Positions 15,533 through 26,300 of a DNA stretch of 40,855 nucleotides are shown piece after piece. The translations under genes and the position numbers were made by a program. The stretch comes from Lentilactobacillus kosonis. GTDB taxonomy: Bacteria; Bacillota; Bacilli; Lactobacillales; Lactobacillaceae. Under the pieces are notes generated by a model, which saw only the letters and a list, made by a program, of their open reading frames with translations, searched no databases and was not told the origin of the DNA. Position 1 is the first letter of the stretch. Each line of letters starts with the position of its first letter. The stretch covers positions 1 through 40,855 of the forward strand of contig NZ_BEXA01000009.1 of NCBI RefSeq assembly GCF_003864335.1. Reading direction: 5' to 3'.

Positions 15533-17388
15533 ATGAAAAATATTGATTTATCTAAAGACCGCGAAGTTGTAAAGCGTATAAAAATATTAATTTTGATGAT
15601 ATTCGAAAAAATACACTGATCCTGGAACCAAATACGCCTTTAACGTTTTGGACGGCAAACAGGTCGCTGGTTATATGATGAAATTGGCTGCCTTCAGACA
15701 TCTTCGTGATTTACAACGGCAGGAAATGGATGATTTTTCATTCAATTACGACCAAGAAGCCGTTAATAAAGTCATGGTTTTTGCCCAATTCACTCCAGAT
15801 GTTGATACTGGTGAGCCGGTTGAGTTGATGGGGTGGCAACAATTTATCATGTCACAACTATTTGGCTGGAAAAACGAAGATGGCGGAGTTCGCTTTACTA
15901 AATCCTTGATTTCTGTGGGCCGTGCCCAGGGTAAAACCATGATTGCCGCAATCATCATGTGTTACACGTTTTTAATTGATTCTATTGGCCTAACTAACCA
16001 AGATTATTTAGTAGCTAGTATCAACTGGAAACAAACCAGTAAGCTACTCGGCTACCTAAAAACAATGTTACGTAAAATCATCGAAATTGAACCATTTAAA
16101 GGATTAGCTAAACAATCCGGGTTGATGATTCAAAATGATCAAATCATCATGAAAAAATATAATAATGTAATTCGAGCCATCTCATTTGAAAGTGGCCAGT
16201 TTGATAGTTTCCATTTTAATACAGCCATTGTTGATGAAGTTGGTGAGCTTAAAAGTCGTGAGAAAACTTCTAAAATTCTTTCCGGACAAATCAAAATTGA
16301 TAATCGGCGATATATTCAGATTTCTACTTCATATCCTGATCCTAAAGTACCTTTTTATGATGATCAACGGATGCTTAAGAAGTCGATGGAAGAAGATTAT
16401 AAGCGCGATGCGGATACTTATTTATGCCTAGTTTGGGCACAAGATGACTTAAAGGAAATCAATATGCCGGAAAGTTGGGCTAAAAGTAATCCGTTATTAA
16501 ATTTGGCTGACCAAAAGGACAAACTTTTAAAGGGTCTTATTGATAAACGTGATAGTGATTTGCTATCGGGTACCATTGGCGACTTTGAAACTAAAAACAT
16601 GAATATGTGGCTGAATGAAAAGGAAAATCGTTATATTGATTTGAAAGATATTAATAACGCCATTATCGCCGATGATGATTTGACATTGATGGACGCGACG
16701 TGTATGTAGGGTTTGATGCTTCACAGTATTCTGATGACACATCATTGGCATTTGTTTTTCCATATGAACAAGATGGTCGCCAAATGTATCATATCTACCA
16801 ACATTCGTTTATTCCGACTTCAAGAACTCAGCAATCAATCAACATTAAAGAAAATCAGGATGGTATCCCATACCGTGAAGAAGAAAAGCGCGGTTTGCGA
16901 CGATTTCGCACACAGTGGGTGGTGACATTGATTATTCTGACGTGTACTACTGGTTGCTAGATTTTGTGGATACGCACAACTTGAATGTTCAGGTTTTTCT
17001 ATATGATCCATGGCGAACTAAAGTTTTTATCGATAAGTTGGAAAAGGAAAACAATTGGTTATTGGAACCAGTTCGCCAAGGTACTAAATCTTTAGATGAA
17101 CCAACTAGTTTTCTACGTCATCAGATGCAAAATGGCAATGTAACTATGTTTGATGATCGTATCATGCAAGCCGGTATGCTTAATGCCGTAACATTAGTTG
17201 ATAATAACGGGATTAAGATAGATAAGAACTTGGCAACGGACAAAATTGACTGTGTCGATGCAATTATTAACTGTTTTTATGAAGCCATGTTGCATTTTGA
17301 AAATATTTCTCGAATTGAAGATGATGACCCATTTGCTGGTTGGAAAAATGATGACGTTAATGAATTCTTTAGTAGTTACAGGATGTGA
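15533..17388 (+). CDS. terL: terminase large subunit (four frameshifts)
   Basis: About 619 residues when corrected. ATPase: Walker A VGRAQGKT (about 129-136), Walker B TAIVDEVGE (about 230), coupling region QISTSYPDPKVPF. Nuclease: YVGFDASQYSDDTSLAF (about 390) with DKIDCVDAI near 570 supplying acidic metal ligands. Missing bases at about 15576, 15608, 16696 and 16893 (two in A-runs) interrupt the frame; all pieces join without loss of residues. It packages DNA into procapsids and is followed by DUF1056, portal, protease and capsid in standard order. GAAAGGAAGTGATTGA precedes ATG 15533. Confidence 0.94.
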
Positions 17389-17399
17389 GGTGGAATCAT

Positions 17400-17579
17400 A
17401 TGAACGTATTTAATCAACTTGTTAGATTTATTAGTGACATACTCCCGCTGTGCTGCTTAATTATTGGATTTTATTCAATTGCATCTGGAGCTTATTTAAT
17501 TAATGAAATTACCGGAGATATAACCACGGGCGTGCTGCTAGTTGCAGCCGCCTTTTTACTTGGTTTAAGTAACGACTGA
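17400..17579 (+). CDS. DUF1056 small membrane protein
   Basis: The protein has 59 residues with two hydrophobic segments (LPLCCLIIGFYSIASGAYLI and TTGVLLVAAAFLLGL). This small protein between terL and portal is the DUF1056 family of lactococcal/lactobacillar siphophages, sometimes annotated as head-tail joining, without experimental support I know of. ATG 17400 is preceded by GAGGTGG; the preceding in-frame ATG overlaps the terL stop. Confidence 0.75.
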   Translation: MNVFNQLVRFISDILPLCCLIIGFYSIASGAYLINEITGDITTGVLLVAAAFLLGLSND

Positions 17580-17593
17580 AAGGGGGTGAAAAT

Positions 17594-18739
17594 TTGAAAT
17601 TTAGTAATCCATTTAAACGCTTATTTAGTAATAAATCGTACTTACCTAGTACCGACTACCAACCATTCCTGATTGTCGACGGTCAAGTGGTGCAATCAGC
17701 TAGCTATGTCAATGCGAGCCAGGCACTTAAAAATTCGGATGTCTATTCAGTTATCAATATGATTTCGGCAGATGTTAGTTCTTGTCGATTTGAATCGGAA
17801 AATTCCTTTGTTCTACACAAACTTAATGCTCCCAATCCAATTTTAAACAGTTACAACTTTTGGCAATCAGTGATGGCGTCGTTATTACTAAATGGTAATT
17901 CGTACGTGGTTATGCAGATGGCTAATGACCGGTTGGATCACTTTGAGCAATTGCAGCCTTCACAAGTACAAATTGTCGTTGATGATGGTGAAAATACACT
18001 AAATTATAAGATCACCTACAATGACAATCGGCATACAGTCACCATTCCTGCCGGTCAAATGCTGCACTTTAAATTAATGTCGAATTTGTCAGTTAACAAG
18101 TTTGTTGGCGTATCACCTTTACAATCATTGATTGCCGATTTAAATATTCAGGACAAAGCTAATGGTATGGCTTTAAAGTCAATTACCGAAGCGATTCGAC
18201 CAAACGGTATTTTAACTTTGAATGCTGGTGCAGTTGACCCAGATGCTAAGGAACATATGCGATCTGAATTTGAACGTGCTAATAGCGGTGAAAATGCTGG
18301 TCGGGTAATGGTTTTAGACCAAACCGCCACTTATTCAAGTCCACAAATTGATAGCAATATCGCAAGTTTGCTTAATTCGGTTAGTTATACCAGAACTCAA
18401 GTAGCCAAAGCTTTTGGCGTACCGCAAGACTTTTTAAATAACGAAAGTGCGCATAGTAATATCGATCAAGTACGGTCGACGTACTCGCAGAGCTTGAACA
18501 AATATATTTATGCGATCAGTTCTGAATTGACCATGAAATTAGGTACTGGGGTCGACTTGGATATGCAACCGGCCATTGATCCAGATTATATGCAATATGC
18601 GTCCACTATTTCTGATTTGGCTAAAAACAAGGCCTTAGATGGGACACAGTCAACGTTTGTGTTGAAAAAGGTCGGTGTGATTCCGCCAGATACCCCTGAT
18701 TACACGGGTGACGAACCAACTTTGAAAGGGGGTGAGTAA
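17594..18739 (+). CDS. phage portal protein, HK97 family
   Basis: The protein has 381 residues, intact. Starts at TTG 17594 behind AAAGGGGGTGAAAA. Diagnostic stretches: LKNSDVYSVINMISADVSS, LNGNSYVVMQM, HFKLMSNLSVNKFVGVSPLQ, QVAKAFGVPQDFLN. It forms the dodecameric DNA entry ring of the head. A second GGGGGTGAG near its end serves the downstream protease gene. Confidence 0.94.
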   Translation: MKFSNPFKRLFSNKSYLPSTDYQPFLIVDGQVVQSASYVNASQALKNSDVYSVINMISADVSSCRFESENSFVLHKLNAPNPILNSYNFWQSVMASLLLNGNSYVVMQMANDRLDHFEQLQPSQVQIVVDDGENTLNYKITYNDNRHTVTIPAGQMLHFKLMSNLSVNKFVGVSPLQSLIADLNIQDKANGMALKSITEAIRPNGILTLNAGAVDPDAKEHMRSEFERANSGENAGRVMVLDQTATYSSPQIDSNIASLLNSVSYTRTQVAKAFGVPQDFLNNESAHSNIDQVRSTYSQSLNKYIYAISSELTMKLGTGVDLDMQPAIDPDYMQYASTISDLAKNKALDGTQSTFVLKKVGVIPPDTPDYTGDEPTLKGGE

Positions 18740-19460
18740 ATGAAGATGCGATTAACGGGTGATGTCGTGGACAACGATACCGCTTTTTTTTATGACTTTT
18801 TTGGCATGAACTGCATTTCACCAAACGCTATCAATGAACAACTAGACAAAGCCAATGGTGAAGATATTGATGTTTCCATCAATTCAAACGGCGGTGATGT
18901 GTTCGCAGCTAGCGAAATCTATACCGAACTAAAACAATATACGGGTAACGTAACCATTTCGGTCACTGGAATTGCTGCTAGTGCTGCCAGCGTAATTAGT
19001 ATGGCGGCGGACACGTTAAAAATGTCACCGACAGCCCAAATCATGATTCATAATGCTTCATCATCTGTTCAAGGTGACACTCGTGACATGGCTCACGAAT
19101 CACAGGTACTAAATAACGTAAACGAATCAATGCTAACGCCTACGTTAACAAGACTGGTATGGCTAAACAAGATTTGTTGAATTTGATGAATAATGAAACG
19201 TGGCTAACGGCTGATAAAGCTAAAGAGTTAGGTTTGCTGATGAAATCATGTTCGATGATCAACCGTCTGTCCAATTTGTTAATGGACTGTCTTCAATTCC
19301 TAGTCGTGAAGCAGTCAATAAGTTCCATAAATTAATTATGGATCGTACTGAACAACCTGATACCGAATCGGAAACTTCAAGTGAAACTACTGAAAAGCCT
19401 GAAGAAAAGTCAGCTTCGATATTAGAAGAAAAATTAAAAATTTTACGAGGTGAAAATTAA
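18740..19460 (+). CDS. ClpP-like head maturation protease (frameshifted)
   Basis: About 240 residues restored. ClpP-fold serine protease: DVSINSNGGDVFAASEI, the nucleophile S81 in GIAASAAS, H104 in IMIHNAS. One T is missing at about 19130 (frame change after NES-MLT, restored NANAYVNKTGMAKQDL) and another at about 19237 (restored LGLADEIMFDD). The acidic/basic C-terminal tail ends ILRGEN. It cleaves the capsid N-terminal delta domain during head maturation; the stop overlaps the capsid start. Confidence 0.9.
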
Positions 19461-20617
19461 TGGAATTATCAAAGATTAAGAACATGATCGATGACACTAA
19501 TACTAAGTTGACCGACTTAACTGACAAAATTAATGCCGGTTTGGTTGACGATAACTTTAGTGTTGACGATATGCAAAAGCTTAAAGATTCACGTGATGCT
19601 GAAAAGGCACGACTTAATGAACTGAAAAGCCAACGCGATGCTGCCGAAGCTGCCGAGGTTACTGCCAACATCACCACTAATTCTAAAAATATTGAAAAGG
19701 GCGCAAAGACAGTGAAACCTACTAATCAATTAGAAGATCAAAAGGCCGCTATTAACGACTATCTTCACAGCAAAGGAACCATTAAAGACGCTGGTGCAAT
19801 GCAAGTTACTTCAACTGAAGACCCATTGATCCCAGAAGAAATTGTTTACAATCCTGAATCTGAAGTAAATACAGTTCAAGATTTGAAGCAATATGTATCA
19901 GTTACTCCAGTTACTACTGCATCTGGTACTTATCCAGTATTAGCCCGAGCAGATGACAACTTTAATTCAGTTGCTGAATTAAAAGAAAACCCTGCTTTAG
20001 ACGAACCAACCTTTAAGGACGTATCTTGGAAGGTACAAACTTATCGTGGTGCTATTCCTTTGTCACAAGAAGCTATTGATGACACTCAAGTTGATTTAAC
20101 TTCAATCGTGGCCAAGAACATGCAAGAAAAATCAGTTAACACTACAAATGCAGCTATTTCAGCTAAGTTAGTAGCCTTTAGTGCTGTGGCTTCCGCAGAT
20201 GCAAATTTGGTGGACACCTTAAAAGGTATCTTGAACGTTAAACTTGATCCTGCTTACATGCCAACCATCGTTGCTAGTGCCTCATTCTATAATAAATTAG
20301 ACACTTTAAAAGATAACAACGGTCAATACATCTTCCATCAAGATATTACTTCAGCATCACAAGGCGTATTACTTGGCGTCCGTGTTGTTAAAGTTCGTGA
20401 TGAATTGCTTGGTAAAGCTGGCGAAGAACATGCCTTCATCGGTGATTTATCACGCGCAATCTTGTTTGCTGACCGCAAGGAAGTTTCTTTATCATGGGCT
20501 GATGATAAGATTTTCGGTCAATACCTCATGGGTGCCCTTCGGTTTGACGTTGAAGTTGCCGATGCTGAAGCTGGTTACTTCTTAACAAATACTGCTGGTT
20601 CAACTTCTAGCAAGTAA
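19460..20617 (+). CDS. major capsid protein, HK97 fold
   Basis: The protein has 385 residues, intact. The first 80 residues form a charged coiled coil (delta/scaffold domain, presumably removed by the upstream protease), followed by the HK97 core: LIPEEIVYNPESEV, SWKVQTYRGAIPLSQEAI, MPTIVASASFYNKLDTLKD, and VRFDVEVADAEAGYFL-type E-loop/P-domain strands near the end. GGTGAAAATTA precedes ATG 19460. Confidence 0.93.
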   Translation: MELSKIKNMIDDTNTKLTDLTDKINAGLVDDNFSVDDMQKLKDSRDAEKARLNELKSQRDAAEAAEVTANITTNSKNIEKGAKTVKPTNQLEDQKAAINDYLHSKGTIKDAGAMQVTSTEDPLIPEEIVYNPESEVNTVQDLKQYVSVTPVTTASGTYPVLARADDNFNSVAELKENPALDEPTFKDVSWKVQTYRGAIPLSQEAIDDTQVDLTSIVAKNMQEKSVNTTNAAISAKLVAFSAVASADANLVDTLKGILNVKLDPAYMPTIVASASFYNKLDTLKDNNGQYIFHQDITSASQGVLLGVRVVKVRDELLGKAGEEHAFIGDLSRAILFADRKEVSLSWADDKIFGQYLMGALRFDVEVADAEAGYFLTNTAGSTSSK

Positions 20618-20635
20618 TCTTAAGAGGTGATTAGC

Positions 20636-20950
20636 ATGACAGTTACCGTTGAGCAAGTTCAAACTGAATTGCATATCGACGGCGAAGAAGAAATCTTACA
20701 GTCACTCATTACTGAAGGACAAGATTATATTCGGTCGGCTGTCGACTATAATATCTCAATTGAGGATTATGAAAAGTACCCATTATTTGATCGGGCCGTA
20801 AAAACGTATGTTAGTTCATACTATTACGACCGATCAACCGGGGTCGGAACTTCAAAAGGATTGGCCATGATGATCAATCATCTTAGGGGGCGCATGTGGC
20901 AGTTCGCTGATAATGCAAAACCAGGTGGTGACAACGATGGTCAAAATTAA
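20636..20950 (+). CDS. head-tail connector, gp6-like
   Basis: The protein has 104 residues starting MTVTVEQVQTELHIDGEEE after AAGAGGTGATTAGC. The helical pattern EEEILQSLITEGQDYIRSAV and FDRAVKTYVSSYYYDRSTG are those of the HK97 gp6-like connector family, which sits under the portal. Intact; the next gene overlaps it. Confidence 0.85.
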   Translation: MTVTVEQVQTELHIDGEEEILQSLITEGQDYIRSAVDYNISIEDYEKYPLFDRAVKTYVSSYYYDRSTGVGTSKGLAMMINHLRGRMWQFADNAKPGGDNDGQN

Positions 20951-21287
20951 ACCGCATCAATTAAATAATCGGGCTGAATTTGGGACAATTGACGAACAAG
21001 TTAATCCCAATACCGGCGCGAATCGGAAAGCGTTTGTCCCACAATTTACTTTGTGGTGTGCGATCAGGACACGGACACTCAATCAGATGTTTGCAGCTAA
21101 ATCGGCAGGTTTAGAAGATACACGGACGATTGCTGTTAGACATAACCAACACATTGTTGAGGAACTTCGTGTGAGATTGAATGGTGAGGTGTATCGGATC
21201 GTAAATATTTCACCTGATGATAGCAATAATTTTATTGCATTTGATTTTATTACTTTAACCAAAACGGATGGTGTGAAAGGGGCATAA
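20937..21287 (+). CDS. head-tail adaptor / head closure protein
   Basis: The protein has 116 residues. Beta-rich protein with LNNRAEFGTIDEQVNPNTGA, FTLWCAIRTRTLNQMFAA and LNGEVYRIVNISPDD, the pattern of the SPP1 gp16-like head-tail joining family. ATG 20937 has CAGGTGG upstream; the frame stays open to 20913 but without a site. Overlaps the previous gene by 14 bp. Confidence 0.83.
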   Translation: MVKIKPHQLNNRAEFGTIDEQVNPNTGANRKAFVPQFTLWCAIRTRTLNQMFAAKSAGLEDTRTIAVRHNQHIVEELRVRLNGEVYRIVNISPDDSNNFIAFDFITLTKTDGVKGA

Positions 21288-21706
21288 TGATGGAACTAGA
21301 TAAAGCATTGGATAACTGGCTAGCCAACATCATACAGGCCCAACATTTCACGAATGCCGAAAAGGCCCACATTACGGGCGCGGGTGCTAAGGTTTTGAGC
21401 AAACATTTAGAAGATATGACAAAACAAAAGCATTACCGGGTTCATATTAAAGGTAAAACGGATACTCATTTATCAGATGCCGTAACCTATCGTAAAACGG
21501 ACATTGACGGAGCACGGACGGGTGTTAGTACCGTGGGCTTTACGCCGGAAAAAGCGTATATCGCACGTTTCTTAAATGACGGGACTAAGTACATTGCCGC
21601 AGACCACTTCGTTGATAATGCCCGCGAAGAAGCCAAATCAGAAGTAATTGCTGCTGAAACGGAAGTTTATCAGCAAACATTACACAAGAAATGGGGTGAC
21701 AACTGA
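21287..21706 (+). CDS. HK97 gp10-like tail completion protein
   Basis: The protein has 139 residues. KHYRVHIKGKTDTHLSDAV, VSTVGFTPEKAYIARFLNDG and FVDNAREEAKSEVIAAE are typical of the HK97-gp10_like family located after the head-closure gene. Coupled by overlapping start and stop to both neighbours. Intact. Confidence 0.85.
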   Translation: MMELDKALDNWLANIIQAQHFTNAEKAHITGAGAKVLSKHLEDMTKQKHYRVHIKGKTDTHLSDAVTYRKTDIDGARTGVSTVGFTPEKAYIARFLNDGTKYIAADHFVDNAREEAKSEVIAAETEVYQQTLHKKWGDN

Positions 21707-22076
21707 TGGAACTGCCAATTATCGCAGTTAGTAATATTTTGCAAGGCGTTGAGTGGTTGAAAATCATATCTATCTGACAAGTTTGCCAGAAGCAATTAAG
21801 AGCAACACAACCGACACCATTGCACTATTAACCGAATCAGAAAATCGCCCTGAAGCTTGGGGTAATGATATTTTTCATGGCATGGCTCAAGGTGTCGAAG
21901 TCCAAATCTTTTACGGTGAAGATTTTGATCGCAATACAAACGATTGCGAAATTGAATTGATGCAATTGTTCCAAACTAACGGGTGGCGCATTGCCAATAG
22001 CCGTCCGCATATTCTTGACCCTGATACTAATCAAGTTATCAAGGTCTTTTTTGTTGGCAAAAATAAATTAATTTAG
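21706..22076 (+). CDS. tail terminator, DUF806 family (frameshifted)
   Basis: Starts MELPIIAVSNILQGVE at TGATG, then loses one base near 21750; the frame resumes at VENHIYLTSLPEAIKSNTTD and runs to GKNKLI. About 123 residues. DUF806 proteins precede the major tail protein and correspond to tail terminator/connector proteins. NDCEIELMQLFQTNGW is a conserved stretch. Confidence 0.82.
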
Positions 22077-22089
22077 GAAGTGTTAAACT

Positions 22090-22704
22090 ATGGCAACAGT
22101 CGGTGTTAAAGGAATTCGGATGGCAATTATTGATCCAACTACTGGGTTAGTAATTGCCGGCGAAAAAGGACTTACCGAAAATGGTATTTTTGATGCCCGC
22201 GGTAAAGTCGCAAAAGGTGTTACCCAAGCAAATATTACAGGACTAGCTCCTGCCGTTGCTAAAATTTGGGGTAACGATATTTTACAAGACCAATCAATTG
22301 GTAAAGCTCAACCTAGTGTTGCAGCTAACTTCAATGATTTACCACATGATATTTTAGAAAAAGCCTTAGGCCATGAATCAGATGGCAAGGGTGGGTACCT
22401 GGATAACTCTAATGGGGTATTGCCTCATCTTGCAATGGACATTATTACCTCAGACTTAGCTGGTAATGACATTCATTATGCTTTCTATGACGGTAACTTA
22501 ACCGCTGGAGATAAAACAATCGGTACTTCTAACGAAAATGAAACTCGTGATACTGATAACCTAACCTATAACCCAGTCGCTGGGTTAAATGGTCATGTTT
22601 ATAAGACCTTCTACGCTGCTGAAGAAGGCTTTACCGACGACGCCTTAGTTAAGGAATTTTTCCCAACTAGCGCCGCTACTACGAGTGCTCCAAAATCTGA
22701 ATAA
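22090..22704 (+). CDS. major tail protein, phi13 family
   Basis: The protein has 204 residues, intact. MATVGVKGIRMAIIDPTTG, DLPHDILEKALGHESDGKGG and GHVYKTFYAAEEGF fit the phi13-type tube protein. It forms the tail tube and is normally made in large amounts, which agrees with the strong terminator immediately after it. Confidence 0.9.
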   Translation: MATVGVKGIRMAIIDPTTGLVIAGEKGLTENGIFDARGKVAKGVTQANITGLAPAVAKIWGNDILQDQSIGKAQPSVAANFNDLPHDILEKALGHESDGKGGYLDNSNGVLPHLAMDIITSDLAGNDIHYAFYDGNLTAGDKTIGTSNENETRDTDNLTYNPVAGLNGHVYKTFYAAEEGFTDDALVKEFFPTSAATTSAPKSE

Positions 22705-22714
22705 GTCACGAAAT

Positions 22715-22745
22715 AGGGCGGCCGTTAATTCGGTTGCCCTTTTTT
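22715..22745 (+). terminator. terminator after the major tail protein
   Basis: AGGGCGGCCG-ttaatt-CGGTTGCCCT, 10 bp with two G-T pairs, followed by six T. It would lower transcription into the chaperone and tape-measure genes relative to the tube gene. Confidence 0.8.
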
Positions 22746-22781
22746 GTGGTGTAACAACAAAAACAGAAAGCGGGTAGCGTT

Positions 22782-23368
22782 ATGACAGTAAAAATTAATG
22801 CAAAGAAATTAGGAATCAAAGCACCAGTTGAAGTTAAGGAATCTAACCGAAATTTTTTGAAGATTTTGAAAATTCAAAAGCAAATGCTAAAGGTGCAAAC
22901 CTTATCAGAAGACGCCAGTGATGAAGATTTATTGACCACGACTATTGAATCAAATGAAGCGGTCATTGACTTTATTACCGACATCCTACGCTTAGATAGT
23001 AAACATGCTGATAAGTTAATGGACTTAAGCACGGAAGAAACTGGTGAATTGATGCAACAAATTATCTTGAAATTACAACATCAAGACCCGGAAGAGCTTA
23101 ACGAAGCCCAGGCAGATGAAGCTGAGGAACAGCTAACTGAAACCGAAAAAAAATAAGGGCGCGTCGTCATTACAACGAGTTAGACAACCAGATTGAAGAA
23201 TTTAATTACAATGCGCAACAAGCGCTGGTGAACATGCACATGACGCCTAATGAATTTGATGAACAAGACTTCTATCGCATGAATGACGTTTTATCAGCCA
23301 GACCGGAAAAAGACCGCCAAGTGGTCGACCCGTTAGAGTTCTTAAAACAAGTTCGGGCCAGTGGATAG
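22782..23368 (+). CDS. tail assembly chaperones G and GT (programmed -1 frameshift)
   Basis: The zero-frame product (22782-23156) is a 124-residue acidic helical protein, MTVKINAKKLGIKAPVEVKE..., located between tube and tape measure: chaperone G. Just before its stop lies an A8 run (23146-23153: GAA AAA AAA TAA), a slippery A-AAA-AAA. A -1 shift there opens a further 71 codons (IRARRHYNELDNQIEEFNYN... ending FLKQVRASG, stop 23366-23368): the T domain. G/GT production by slippage is conserved in siphophages and is needed to load the tape measure protein. Confidence 0.85.
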
Positions 23369-23391
23369 TTTAGTTCAGAAAGGGGTGTAAC

Positions 23392-26300
23392 ATGGCAAAA
23401 AAATTGATGCAACGATGTCGACCGAAGTATATCTAGGGACATTGCAAGCATCAAATTCACTAAAGAGTTTAAAAACGGTTGTTAACTCGGTCACTGCTTC
23501 GTGGAAAGCACAGGCGAATGCTTTGCGAGCTTCCGGCGATTCACTTAAGGCCGCGCAGGTTAAATATGACGGTTTGTCTAAGTCAATCAAATCTAATCAA
23601 GATGTGATCAATAATTTGCGTGATAAGCAAAAAGGATTAGACCAGACGACCCAAGACGGCGCGCGCCAATACGCTAAGTACCAAGCCGAAATTGATCGGA
23701 CACAAAACCGGATTGCTTCTTTAACTCGGCAACAAGCTAAGGCTAGTGAATCACTATCTGGTTATAAATCAGGAATTATTGGCTTAGAGAAAAGTATTAA
23801 ATCAACGAATGATTTAACTAAATCATATATCGATCGCTTGCGGGCTGAAGGTAAGGAGTATAAGGCCTTAGAAGCTGAAGCATCGGGTTATCGGACTAGT
23901 CTACAAAAAACTAGTAGTTTATATTCCAAGCAAAGCACCGAGTTGTCTCAACATCAACAACGTGTTGACGGGTTGAATGATAAATATGAAAAATCTCGCC
24001 AAGAATTAACACGTTTAACTCAGGCCGGTAAGGAAAATACTGACGAATATGCCAGGGCCAGGCAAGCGGTGCAATCATATAAAAATGAATTGGACAGTGC
24101 TAATGGTGACCTAAACAAACAGAAGATTCGGGTCAATGAAACGGCCACTTCTATGGCCAAATTAAAGACATCAATTACTAAGGTTGAGGAATCCGAAAGG
24201 AAACTAAAGCCCACTGGATTGACCAGGCTAATCGGCGGTTTACAGAAAGTCGATGACAAAGCCGAAAAAACACAACATATCTTTGGTTCAGTGTTTGGTG
24301 GCCAAATTATGGCCAATGGTGTGATGGCTGCGTGGAACACTTTAACCAATCACATCAACGATGCGACACGTGCCGGATTAGAGTATGACAAAACCCAGCA
24401 AAAGATGCTGGCCACTTGGACGACGTTAACCGGTTCAGCAAAAAAAGGCCAGGCCATGGTTGATACAACTAATCGTTTATCGGTTGCCTTAGGCCAAGAT
24501 GTTGACGTTACCGATGAATTAAACCAACAGTTCTATCACGTGTTAGACAAACAAAAACCAACCGAGCGTTTAACTCGATCGGTCTTAACAATGTCTGATG
24601 CCGTCGGTTTGAGTGCGGAAAACACCAAGAATTTAGGCTTAAACTTTACGCATATGATGAGTTCATCCAAGATGCAGGTTGGTGATTTTAACCACATTAC
24701 GGATGCCTTGCCAATGTATGGTCATGCCTTATTAGAGTACGAACAGAAAGTACAAAAAATTCTAAATTGACGATGAGCCAACTTAGAAAGCAAATGAGTG
24801 CTGGGAAGATTACCGCCAAAGATGCTGAGAATGTTATGAACTCTCTGGGTAAAAAATACCAGGAAGCATCTGAGAACTTGATGAAGACCTTACCAGGTAT
24901 GGAAAGGGTTATTAAATCACGAGTACCGGCGTTAATCGGAGCGATCGAAAAACCATTTGTTAAAGCTCAAAATCCGATTTTAGGTGCCGTATCTAAGTGG
25001 GTTTCTGATAAGCATACCGAAAAAGAATTTACTAAATTAGGACAAGCATCTTCGGCCGGTATGAATGCCATTACTAAATCATTTGCGAAGGTTTATGGCA
25101 TTAAAAACACGACTAAATTTTTAGATACTATGATCACTGGTTTAACTAAAGATGTAACTAAGTTCAGTAATTACGTCGTTAAACACACAGGTGATATTAA
25201 ATCGTTCTTTGAAATCTTTAAATCCGTCGGTTCAGCCAATATGAAAGTATTCGCAGCAACTCTAAAAGCATTATTGCCTGCAATTAAAGTTATCGGTGAT
25301 TTTGCTGAAAAGCACCCTAAATTATTTGGGGATATGATTGCCGGAACCATTATGGCCAATATGGCTTTTAAAACTTTCAATCTGACACTAGGGCCAACCA
25401 TTAAAATGCTTCGCGGCTTATCGAAAGCAACTGAATGGGGTAAAAACATCCTGGGATTAGGTTCTGACGCTGAAAAAGCGGCCGGTAAATTAAGTCCTTT
25501 GAAAAAAGCATTATCGTCAATCGGTGACTTATTTAAAGGATCCCTAAAAGGCGGTAAAGGTTTATTCGGCGGATTAATGCGTGGTAAAGGGCTAACTTCT
25601 GGGATTAAAGCATTATCTGAAGATGGAGCTGCCAAAGGAGCTTTAAAAACCGTTGGAAAAGGGGCTTTATCAGCCACACCACTAGACGCCGTGATGAGTG
25701 CCACCGAATTGATTGGTATCAACAAAAGAAACAAAGGTGAAAAGATTGGTCGTGCTAGTGGTTCACTAGCTGGTGGGGCCGCAGGTGCCGCTATTGGTAC
25801 TGCTATTTTGCCAGGAATTGGAACCGTGCTTGGTGGGATCGGCGGTACTCTAATCGGAACCAAATTAGGTGGTGCTATTGGTAAAGGCATCCAAAAGGAA
25901 TCCAAGAAATGGGGTAAGTGGTTAAAACAAGCTTTCACTGGAAAGCTTAATTGGGAGCAATCAATTGGCAAGTCTTTATCCGGAATCAGTAAGGCCGTGG
26001 CCAAAACCTTTAGTGGAATTGGTAAAACCATCGGTAACATTTTTAAAGGTATCGGTAAATTCTTCTCACCATTAATCAATGGTGTCGGCAAAGCCATGAA
26101 AACGGTGGCTAATGTTATTCGGGGCACAGCTAAAGTTATTACGACCGCTTTAAAATACGCCATTATTATTCCAGTTGGTTTAGTAGTTGGTTTGGCGGTT
26201 ATTGCTTTTAAAAAGATTAAAAAACCGATTGAAGCCGTGACTAAAGGTGTTGCTAATACCGTTGGCAAAGTTTGGAATGCATTATCTAAAACCACAGGCC

